Assembly: GCA_003054695.1 (NCBI GenBank)
Contig: QAZA01000024.1
Coordinates: 1-64,000, forward strand
DNA: 64,000 nucleotides
Origin: Verrucomicrobia bacterium LW23
Lineage (GTDB): Bacteria; Verrucomicrobiota; Verrucomicrobiia; Methylacidiphilales; UBA1321
Direction: 5' to 3'
Below are positions 8,476 to 16,130 of this stretch, piece after piece. The notes beneath the pieces are model-generated. The model was not told where the DNA came from. It was given only the letters and a program-made list of their open reading frames with translations, and searched no databases. Each line of letters starts with the position of its first letter. Position 1 is the first letter of the stretch. The position numbers and the translations under genes were made by a program.

Positions 8476-9516
8476 ATGCGATGCGTTGAACTTTTTGCCG
8501 GAGGGGGAGGGATGGCTCTCGGACTCGAAGCGGCAGGTTTCAAAACTGAGCTTCTCATCGAGTGGGATCACAATGCCTGCGAAACTCTCCGACGCAATCG
8601 CCCCCTCTGGAACCTAATTGAGGGCGATGTTCGAAAAGTGGATTTCACGCCTTACAGAGGCGTCGATCTCGTAGCGGGCGGCCCCCCTTGTCAGCCATTT
8701 AGCGTAGGGGGATTAGCTAGAGGCTATGACGACACGCGGGACATGTTTCCTGAGGCGGTACGCGCAGTGCGCGAAATTCGTCCTCTGGCATTTATATTTG
8801 AGAATGTACGTGGTCTGGCACGTCCGGCGTTCCGCAATTATGTGGAGTACATTCGACTTCAAATGACGCACCCGGATTTCCCAATCTCCAACAATGTATC
8901 TTGGGACAAAAACCATGCAAGATTGCAAAAATACCATCTGGAGTCCGGTGCAGACAGATTGACCTATAAGGTTTTCCAGTGCTATGCAAACGCTGCCGAC
9001 TATGGTGTTCCTCAAAAACGTCATCGTATTTTCTTTGTCGGCTTTAGGTCAGATTTGGAGGGACCTGGATGGCATTTCCCGCTTCCGACTCATGCAAAAA
9101 ATAGCGGTGTTTTTCTAGAGAGCTGGAAAACTGTGGCTGATGCATTGAAAGGCCTGCCCGATCCACGCAAGAGTAACAATTTTCAAGGGCATTGCTTTCA
9201 ACCTGGTGCTAAGAGCTATCCTGGACACACCGGATCTCCGATCGATGAGCCTTCCAAAGCGCTAAAGGCTGGAGATCACGGCGTTCCTGGAGGAGAAAAC
9301 ATGCTTCGTGATTTGAATGGGAATGTTCGCTACTACACAATTCGCGAAGCCGCGCGGATTCAGACGTTTCCTGACGATTGGATTCTGGAAGGCGCCTGGA
9401 CGGAAGCTATGCGGCAGATCGGAAACGCAGTTCCGGTCGAGTTGGCGAGAGTCGTTGCCGCGAGCGTTCACAAGTATCTGCAAATATCTCTCCAAGAAAC
9501 CACTCCATTAGCGTGA
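8476..9516 (+). CDS. DNA (cytosine-5) methyltransferase of a type II R-M system
   Basis: This 346-residue enzyme transfers a methyl group from S-adenosylmethionine to C5 of cytosine in the recognition site and so protects host DNA. Motif I is ELFAGGGGMALGLEAAGF (residues 5-22). Motif IV is GGPPCQPFSVGG with catalytic Cys72. Motif VI is FENVRGL (about 109-114), motif VIII is QKRHRIFFVGF (180-190), and motif X is GNAVPVELARVVA near the C terminus. Length and motif order are normal for a single-chain C5 enzyme. Its last codon and stop (GCGTGA) overlap the GTG start of the endonuclease, which implies translational coupling. The adjacent endonuclease family suggests the specificity (see the next entry). 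Confidence 0.96.
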   Translation: MRCVELFAGGGGMALGLEAAGFKTELLIEWDHNACETLRRNRPLWNLIEGDVRKVDFTPYRGVDLVAGGPPCQPFSVGGLARGYDDTRDMFPEAVRAVREIRPLAFIFENVRGLARPAFRNYVEYIRLQMTHPDFPISNNVSWDKNHARLQKYHLESGADRLTYKVFQCYANAADYGVPQKRHRIFFVGFRSDLEGPGWHFPLPTHAKNSGVFLESWKTVADALKGLPDPRKSNNFQGHCFQPGAKSYPGHTGSPIDEPSKALKAGDHGVPGGENMLRDLNGNVRYYTIREAARIQTFPDDWILEGAWTEAMRQIGNAVPVELARVVAASVHKYLQISLQETTPLA

Positions 9517-10382
9517 CACCTGAACAAAGCGACGCTCAAAATCGTTATCTCAAACTGGTTGAAAAAGCCAATGAGCTAACTGAGGAGATCGGAAAGTTAT
9601 CAACGGAAGATCGCGCGGAAGTTCGGCGCACATTGAAAGCGCGCTCGCTGAAACTCGCGCGTCAGAAGCTGACTGCTCTGCTTGAACAGGTTGAGGCATT
9701 GCTAGAAGAAATGGCTTCAGCCTCATCTGGGCCCATTCAAATCACGCTTTCTCGCTCTTATAACATAGCTCAGTTTTTTGCTTTCAAATTTGTCCATCAG
9801 CCACGGCTTGAGCTTAGCAAATTACAAGAGCTTCCGTTCCACGGATCAGGAATCTACGCCTTTTATTATATAGGCAAATCATTCGAACCGTATTTGCCAA
9901 TATCTGGAACCGAAACTCCAATTTACGTTGGAAAGGCCAGCCCCAAAGATTCTTATGCTGAATCTACTTTGGAGCAAGGAACCGTGCTCTTCGACAGATT
10001 GGTTGAGCACGCCAAGAATATGGAACGAGCGGAGTTGAAATTGTCAGATTTTCACTATAGATGCGCTACCGTTCAAAGTGGCCTTCAAGATACTGTGGAA
10101 GGCTTCATGATCAAGCTGTTCCGTCCCCTATGGAATAAGGAAGTCAAAGTAGCGTATGGAATTGGAAAACATGGTGACGCCGCTGAAACTCGCGCAAATA
10201 AACGTTCTCCCTGGGATACGCTGCATCCAGGTAGAGCTTGGGCAAGTCTGACTGCACAAGATCAGGTCGCAAAGGAAAAGATTATCGAAAAAATTGTCGA
10301 CCACCTACAGAAGCACAAGCCATTCGCAGATCTCAACGAACTGCGGAGGGAATTAGCCATATCTCGCTTAGGACAGAACTGA
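9513..10382 (+). CDS. Eco29kI-family GIY-YIG restriction endonuclease
   Basis: This protein has 289 residues from a GTG at 9513, which overlaps the methyltransferase stop codon by 3 bases; the open frame upstream is just the methyltransferase in another frame. Residues 1-70 are a coiled-coil-like helical arm. From 108 the Eco29kI catalytic domain follows: HGSGIYAFYYIG (GIY at 113-115), TPIYVGKASP (135-144), LFDRLVEH (159-166), FRPLWNKEV, then GIGKH and SPWDTLHPGRAWA. These match the order and spacing of R.Eco29kI, which cuts CCGCGG. The same specificity is likely here but inferred. CCGCGG does occur in the window, for example at 27301, so the host must be methylated if the enzyme is active. 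Confidence 0.92.
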   Translation: MTPEQSDAQNRYLKLVEKANELTEEIGKLSTEDRAEVRRTLKARSLKLARQKLTALLEQVEALLEEMASASSGPIQITLSRSYNIAQFFAFKFVHQPRLELSKLQELPFHGSGIYAFYYIGKSFEPYLPISGTETPIYVGKASPKDSYAESTLEQGTVLFDRLVEHAKNMERAELKLSDFHYRCATVQSGLQDTVEGFMIKLFRPLWNKEVKVAYGIGKHGDAAETRANKRSPWDTLHPGRAWASLTAQDQVAKEKIIEKIVDHLQKHKPFADLNELRRELAISRLGQN

Positions 10383-10772
10383 AGTTACCCGCTTAATGCA
10401 CTCGTCAGGGAACTTTTGAAGAGTTGATTCCCAAATTCTAATCACCGTCCATCCACGTTCTTTGAGCGTGGAGTTTACAACGGAATCGCGAATCCTATTT
10501 TTATCGATCTTTGCCATCCAAAAATCCACGCGACTTTTGGGAATCCGCAGGTTGTCTGGATTCCCATGCCAAAAATCCCCATCAACGAAAATGGCAATCT
10601 TCCTTGATCGAAAAACGAAGTCAGGTTTTCCAATTATAGGATAGTGCCGCCGCCAGCCCTTGATGCCCGCAGCTCGAAATAAAGTGGCAAGCTTGAGCTC
10701 AGTAGAGCGATTTTTACGGCTTCGAACGCGCGACATGAGTGCAGACCGTTCGGCACTGGAAATCGTATCCAT
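10368..10772 (-). CDS. vsr: Very short patch repair endonuclease Vsr
   Basis: This 134-residue protein runs from the ATG at 10772; a TTG two codons earlier is possible. Vsr nicks beside T:G mismatches that arise when 5-methylcytosine deaminates, so it protects the sequence methylated by the neighbouring methyltransferase. SAERSALMSRVRSRKNRSTE is the conserved N terminus, then YPIIGKPDFVF, the catalytic AIFVDGDFWHG, and the C-terminal ERGWTVIRIWES. Length is normal. It is convergent with the endonuclease gene, and the two 3' ends overlap by 15 bp, so the three genes form one compact module. Confidence 0.95.
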   Translation of the reverse strand: MDTISSAERSALMSRVRSRKNRSTELKLATLFRAAGIKGWRRHYPIIGKPDFVFRSRKIAIFVDGDFWHGNPDNLRIPKSRVDFWMAKIDKNRIRDSVVNSTLKERGWTVIRIWESTLQKFPDECIKRVTSVLS

Positions 10773-10911
10773 AGGCAAAACAGCAGTTTTCCATTATAAG
10801 CCTCGTACCGCAAGGTGCTATTTGTTTTTGGAATCTATATCATGGGTTCCATCGCCCGTAGTGAGTTTCTCGTTGGAACGACTTTAACCTTTTATCCCTT
10901 TTGATCTCCCT

Positions 10912-13656
10912 ATGGAACCTGTCATCTCCGCTCCCGATCCTCTACGGAAGCAGGAAGTGCGCGTGAATGAAACTGGTAAAGCAAGTTTAACGCCTGTGGA
11001 GGCGTCTGGAAACAAATTTGAGTTATGGAAGAAATGGGCTATTTCGACCGGTTGTCGCATGTGGATTGTAAGGGGGATTTTCGTATGTTGCAGTAAGATG
11101 ATTTCCTTTGGCTACAAGCTGTATTCTTCGAGCCAAGTTCGAACTCGTTGGTGGAATATTCTGCTCACTTCACTTCTTTTCGGAGCACTTTATTATTTCG
11201 TGGGTTTTTCGGTATTTAACCTTATTGCGCCCCAATTAGATGGAATATTCGCATACGGATTTTCCCGTGGAGTATTTGAACTTTCTTTTCTCGGTTCCCT
11301 TATACTTATTTCTTATTTTATTCTTCGCACAAAAAGGCGCCACTTTCTTTATATTGATTCTCATCCACCTTATCCCATTGCTATGTGGATGGGGTGTCTT
11401 TGGCTGTATTTGATTTACATCATTCAAGAAGCCTCGGAATCTCACGTAACATATTCACTCATCATTTATACATTTTGCATTCTAATATGGGGTGCAAAGA
11501 CTTGGTGTGACGAAATTGCGAAGCCATTAGCAGGAGAAACAGAGCCAGATTTTCCTCCATTACCAGATCCCTCTAAACTAAATGATGAGGAGTATGTCGC
11601 CTGGTATCAAAATGAGTCGCCCGCTAGCGAGCAGGCAGATATGCTAGGACATCGACATATTGCCTCCAAGCTTCTTAAGAAACTCGACGAAGGGAAACGG
11701 CAAGGTGCCCTGATCGGTGATTTTGGAACTGGGAAGTCAACTGTGTTCAAATATCTAAGGCAGCAAGCTGCTAAACAGAATAGCAAAGCGATCTTTGTTG
11801 AAGTAGGATGTTGGGGGATTACCGACGTAACTAAAAGCCATCAATATATTCTTGAGAAAGTAATCGAATGTTTGGGTAAAGAGTTTGATTGTTTTGGCCT
11901 CGAAGATATACCGGCTAAATACATAGAAGCCCTGAAAATCACTAAATCTGAGTTTATCAATGCTGTGGACATCTTTCTCCCTAAAGCCAAGGAACCTAAA
12001 GAACAGCTGAAGCGCTTAGTGCCTATGCTTGAAGCTGTGGATCGATATGTTGTTATCCTAATAGAGGATGTCGATAGGAATTGGAAGAAAGACGATTTGA
12101 GCATGTTTCAGACACTCCTTGTCCAGATTCACGACACCAAGAGACTTTCCTTCATCCTTGCTATTTCACCTACTCAACATATCGATTTCTCTCGTACATG
12201 TGATTTTGTAGAATGGATTAATACAATCGACAGAACCTACACTTTGAGAGTTTTTAGACGTCACATACAGTTCTGGCAAAATAAACTTTCCAAAGAAGAG
12301 AGCGTCTATACTAAGCATATAAATACGCTCCAGTTTGACTTTCCGGACAGCGTGATTAATGTGGCTCAGAGACGATATGGAAATCCTGAAGCTAAGGAGG
12401 CACTAAGCAACTCTATCATAACTCTAGTTAAGTCACCTAGGCAGCTTAAACGCATTCTCAATAGGGCAGATGAAACTTGGTATATCCTCAAACATGAAAT
12501 TTGCTGGGATGATATTTTTGTTGTCTCAATTTTAAAAACTATAGTTCCAGAAGCATATTCGTTTTATCTGAGCACGATTGCGACGGCTCACGAGAATGCG
12601 CCTTTTTGGGATTCTGGCTCAAAAGAGCACAATTCTGTACTTAGCAACCTTAAAGCAAGATATCGAATGGAGATAGAGGAGGTTCTTCCCCTACAGTGGG
12701 CGGCCATCGGAATTCTGCTCAGTTTTTTAGATCCGAAGTTTACTAAGATAGTTGGCTGTGAATTCTCACCGAGAAATATTGGTCCGGCTCAGTCAATTGC
12801 CGCTTCATCTCGGGCCAATCTATATGCGCAAAAGTTGCTCACAGAGTCGGCTAGCATAGAGTGCCCGAACGATCGTGATCTGCTTTATCTAATTCATAAG
12901 ACTGAGGCCAATGATGATGCTTTACAGGATCTTGTGAATATCTATTGCAACGAGCAATCCGTTCGACAACGCTTATCATTGAGAGAGTTTCATGTATCTC
13001 AAATATGTATTCAAAGATTTGCCGAAAGAATGATTACAGATTTGCACAGCGCCGAAATAGGTGATGTGCGATACGGTTATGCATGTAGTTTAGCGTCTTC
13101 AATCAGCGGTCACTATGATAATATTAATGCGAGAAAATGGCTTGCTACTATATTGAAGAAATGCAAGCAAAATCTGTATGCAATGAATGAGATTATGAGA
13201 TCTTCCAAGGTGGTTGAGGAAGTTCGAGATGAAGTGCGTAAAGATTTATGCAACTACTGGAAAGGGGGTAATAGTATCTCGTACCGAAATTTAACAAGCG
13301 CTTTGCCGGTGTCCCAACCGACGCTCCTTCGAGAGCTCTTTCAAAATCTTAATCCTGGAATATATAATTCTACTCGCTCCGAAGTCCAAACTGATAGCCT
13401 TAAAGATTGGAATCAAGCAGGTGACATGATTGTTTTTATCGTCAAGCAAAGGCCTGACTACACAATGCACATCCTATACTCGCTATCGATGCAAATAGAT
13501 AGTGATGCCAATTACAGCCTGGATTTACATCTTGTAGATCAATTATTTGGTGACAACGCATTAAAGGTTAAGCTTGCAATTAGCCAGATAGTCTCATGGA
13601 AAGTCGCAGACAGGTATCGCCCTATTGTTGATAAGGCAATAAGCGACGCCCGATAA
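10912..13656 (+). CDS. Membrane-anchored KAP-like P-loop NTPase
   Basis: This is a 914-residue protein. Four hydrophobic segments at about 82-105, 122-138, 155-171 and 179-195 anchor it in the membrane. The NTPase domain follows: GDFGTGKST (269-277) is Walker A and VVILIEDVDR (380-389) is Walker B, with FILAISPTQHI as the next strand and a conserved arginine context (CDFVEWINTIDR). The remaining 500 residues are helical with no motif I recognise. The layout resembles KAP (PifA-type) and YobI-like NTPases; PifA is a known phage-exclusion protein. Its place next to a restriction-modification module supports a defence role (inference). The gene is low in GC, stands alone and is bounded by gene-free spacers. 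Confidence 0.75.
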   Translation: MEPVISAPDPLRKQEVRVNETGKASLTPVEASGNKFELWKKWAISTGCRMWIVRGIFVCCSKMISFGYKLYSSSQVRTRWWNILLTSLLFGALYYFVGFSVFNLIAPQLDGIFAYGFSRGVFELSFLGSLILISYFILRTKRRHFLYIDSHPPYPIAMWMGCLWLYLIYIIQEASESHVTYSLIIYTFCILIWGAKTWCDEIAKPLAGETEPDFPPLPDPSKLNDEEYVAWYQNESPASEQADMLGHRHIASKLLKKLDEGKRQGALIGDFGTGKSTVFKYLRQQAAKQNSKAIFVEVGCWGITDVTKSHQYILEKVIECLGKEFDCFGLEDIPAKYIEALKITKSEFINAVDIFLPKAKEPKEQLKRLVPMLEAVDRYVVILIEDVDRNWKKDDLSMFQTLLVQIHDTKRLSFILAISPTQHIDFSRTCDFVEWINTIDRTYTLRVFRRHIQFWQNKLSKEESVYTKHINTLQFDFPDSVINVAQRRYGNPEAKEALSNSIITLVKSPRQLKRILNRADETWYILKHEICWDDIFVVSILKTIVPEAYSFYLSTIATAHENAPFWDSGSKEHNSVLSNLKARYRMEIEEVLPLQWAAIGILLSFLDPKFTKIVGCEFSPRNIGPAQSIAASSRANLYAQKLLTESASIECPNDRDLLYLIHKTEANDDALQDLVNIYCNEQSVRQRLSLREFHVSQICIQRFAERMITDLHSAEIGDVRYGYACSLASSISGHYDNINARKWLATILKKCKQNLYAMNEIMRSSKVVEEVRDEVRKDLCNYWKGGNSISYRNLTSALPVSQPTLLRELFQNLNPGIYNSTRSEVQTDSLKDWNQAGDMIVFIVKQRPDYTMHILYSLSMQIDSDANYSLDLHLVDQLFGDNALKVKLAISQIVSWKVADRYRPIVDKAISDAR

Positions 13657-14368
13657 CGTCATAGTTAAAGAGAATTGTAGCAAGCTTCCAATTTGCAGCT
13701 GGCATCGCCCTAACCGCCCGTGGAATTTGAAACCGGTTTCAATTCTTCAGTTAGTCTATACGAATGAAACTGGTTTCACTGACTAAGGTCGTGTCCTCGT
13801 CCCAGCCTCAAAATGACCCGAGATGCAAGAACCTAATGACGCGCGGCTCAGGAAGGAGAACGCTAACTAAGGAATCCTCTATCTTTAAAAGTGGGTCATT
13901 GATGACAGTTGGCTTATGAGAATTACTGGCCCTAAGCACTGATGATCCTTTTAGAACATCGAGATGCGTCTGATTTCCCTTATAAAAGATGCCTAACGGG
14001 TTAGTGATCTTGTCCGCATTCCAGTGCAGGGGAAATATTCAAATATCCTTCAGATTTTGGACATTGGATTCCCGGACAAACAGCATGGCGTTAAACAGGC
14101 CGCTCAATTCATTGACTAACGAAATGGACAAATCATCCAAAGTTTGCGATAGTCTTCGAAAGATTATATATCAAGTCGATCACCCTCGAAAATATCCGGT
14201 CGTTCTCGCATCTCGATATAGTTTGGCCATTGGGCTGATCAGTTAAATTGTCGATATCACATTCAGTAGACGCATATGAATGCTTCTTACTTCAATTGCG
14301 CATGTAACTACAACCAATATAGATGAAGAATAGAACGTGATATAGCTGATGCTTAGCTATCATTCTAT
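13657..14368. other. Gene-free 0.7-kb spacer with two palindromes
   Basis: No convincing gene; an 85-codon frame at 13989-14246 has no coding character. The spacer carries GAAACCGGTTTC (13729-13740), GAAACTGGTTTC (13766-13777), repeat copy B (13762-13890) and ATTTCCCTTATAAAAG (13973-13988). The segment TGCAGCTGGCATCGCCC just before the palindromes resembles the sequence before copy A. Confidence 0.6.
13762..13890 (+). repeat. Diverged ~130-bp island repeat, copy B
   Basis: Partner of 7119-7251 in the same orientation, with an identical first 20 bp and interrupted similarity thereafter. The two copies flank the segment holding the terminase-like gene, the restriction-modification module and the P-loop NTPase, so that 6.6-kb block may once have moved or been duplicated as a unit. 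Confidence 0.8.
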
Positions 14369-15682
14369 TTACAAAATAGTATCTATACTCTCTCCGCTTA
14401 GTATACATAAAGCTCTCCGATAGGAGCTTGTTATTAAATAGCGTCCATTGGAAGAAACTAGGATTCTCCTTCTAACTAGCCTTTGTAGGGTGCTATCCAA
14501 TGCGGCGCCTAACGCAATCCCGCGTCCTACCACGAGGGAGGAATTGGCAACCAAAATCTCCAGAATGGATTGAGCTTCCCCTTGAGATCGGCAAACGGTT
14601 TGGATATCGATAATTAACTGAAGAACAGATTTATCTTCCAGTGGCGGCTCAGTGCGAAGGCGGAAATGATTCAATACCTCATTGACTCTTTCCGTAGCGA
14701 GACGTGCAAGGCTATCCAGGAGCTGTAACGCATCCTCTATCCTAAAAAAGGTGTGTCCACCTTGAGAAAGCCTGAAAGCATCTCCGCTCAACTCGTGAAT
14801 AATCTCGAAACGAATTCTACGATTTGTCTTTGCGTAAATTTTTAGTATTTCTCCTCTGCGAGTTTGGATGCTGAGGCGACGCGTATTTTCGACTGCTTCG
14901 GGACGACCTGCCTGGATGGGATAATCCTGCGATGTTACTGGCTGCGCAGCAAATGACCTTAAATAGGGTTCCAGTCTCAAAACTATTTGGATAGGATCAG
15001 AGCACGCAAATTCAAAATAAGTTTCTACACTCTGGATGTTGAAACGATTTTCTACTGGTGTAGCAATTCTGAGTCCTTCTACTAGCTGTATCGCTCCAAC
15101 AAGGTAGCGGCGGACATGGTCGGGCCAGAATCGATTGGAGTTGTATTTTGACCAGAACCGGTCAGAAGGGAGCCAATTATCACTTTCGATCAATGCGAAT
15201 TCACCAAAATGATCGAGAGGGATTTCACGACGGAAAAGATGCGTTTCCATACGGGGCGAATCTCCAGAGAGAAGTTGTCTTATAGGACGAGGAAGTCCTT
15301 GATGTCGAAGAAACCGCGTAGGGTTAAGAGAGAGGAGCGTTAAGAACGACCAAGGCGGTAAATTTCGATTGGAACCAAAGATTCTGAGATGACCCTGAAA
15401 TAACGGTGGCGGCAACAGATGCGGAGTTTCTTGCATCGCGCGTGACCGAATTGTTTGAGCCTCAAACGGTGGCAGTTCCCTTCTGGGACGATTAAAAATT
15501 CTGCCGTAGTCATCAGCAACGGGCCCCCAGTTACGAGGTGGCGATCCAAGACGCTGAAGGAAGCGGGCAATATCACTCGCGCTGTTAGAACTCCTTCCGT
15601 GGTCTATCTGCACTTGGATTTTGTCTTGCCGAGCATCGTTTGCGGAAACCGTTACCTCGAAACTAAACGCGGGAAGAGCCAT
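14369..15682 (-). CDS. Unrecognised 437-aa protein with replication-protein-like motif
   Basis: I do not recognise this gene. The ATG at 15682 (MALPAFSFEVTVS) is preferred; an upstream ATG at 15739 adds 19 residues. The protein is soluble and arginine-rich with no membrane segments. A central stretch, GEILKIYAKTNRRIRFEIIH, resembles the K-Y-x-K...R-x-E pattern found in some phage and plasmid replication initiators, but the catalytic tyrosine motifs of those proteins are not evident. The C-terminal third is helical and may hold a winged-helix domain (LDSTLQRLVRRRILV). It is the last gene of the low-GC island and reads away from the probable right junction. A replication or maintenance gene of the integrated element is a weak inference. 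Confidence 0.6.
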   Translation of the reverse strand: MALPAFSFEVTVSANDARQDKIQVQIDHGRSSNSASDIARFLQRLGSPPRNWGPVADDYGRIFNRPRRELPPFEAQTIRSRAMQETPHLLPPPLFQGHLRIFGSNRNLPPWSFLTLLSLNPTRFLRHQGLPRPIRQLLSGDSPRMETHLFRREIPLDHFGEFALIESDNWLPSDRFWSKYNSNRFWPDHVRRYLVGAIQLVEGLRIATPVENRFNIQSVETYFEFACSDPIQIVLRLEPYLRSFAAQPVTSQDYPIQAGRPEAVENTRRLSIQTRRGEILKIYAKTNRRIRFEIIHELSGDAFRLSQGGHTFFRIEDALQLLDSLARLATERVNEVLNHFRLRTEPPLEDKSVLQLIIDIQTVCRSQGEAQSILEILVANSSLVVGRGIALGAALDSTLQRLVRRRILVSSNGRYLITSSYRRALCILSGESIDTIL

Positions 15683-15739
15683 TTTTTCACAATGCACAGT
15701 TGACGGCCCCTTGGCGAGTGCTACAAAAAGGTATTCCAC

Positions 15740-16130
15740 ACAACGGGATGCGGCTTTTTTCGATTGCTGATAATCAGCGACTTACAGAGAATGGACAGGA
15801 TAAGGATTGAATCCCCTTACCTCCACGTGCTTGTGCGGGATTTCTGTTTTGTAGAAGGGCTTCATCCTCGCCCGTAGGCCCGGGGCCGTTACAGTACAAG
15901 GAGGACAATTTCCCAGGGTGTTCAGGCGGGTGCCGATGGCGTTTCTATGCGCGGCAAAACCTGTTGGCTGGCGTTGGGAAAGAGCCTTTGCAGTTGGCTA
16001 GCCACCTCTTTTTGCCGTGAGCCTCTGTTTCTGGATAGTTGACTGGGCGTAGTGCAGGTGGGTTATCTTTTGGCCGACCCTCAACCTCAGCCTTGCTTAC
16101 ACTGCGATCAAGTCAGAATCGAAGAGGGTA
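15740..16130. other. Spacer at the probable right edge of the island
   Basis: No gene is seen. GC rises sharply across this stretch. GCTGATAATCAGC (15766-15778) is a perfect 13-nt palindrome followed by GACTTACA. Palindromes of this type next to a short tRNA-3'-end-like sequence are common at tyrosine-recombinase attachment sites, and the minus strand here reads GGGGATTCAATCC shortly before it. No complete tRNA can be folded and no matching left site lies in the window, so the junction call is tentative. Confidence 0.4.

Noticed and set aside
13989-14246. 85-codon plus frame in the island spacer
   Set aside because: No motif, mixed composition, and the start region overlaps the repeated ATTTCCCTTATAAAAG element.
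15782-15830. Possible tRNA gene or complete tRNA 3' half
   Set aside because: A T-arm-like piece is present, but the stems do not pair and no acceptor or anticodon arm can be built.
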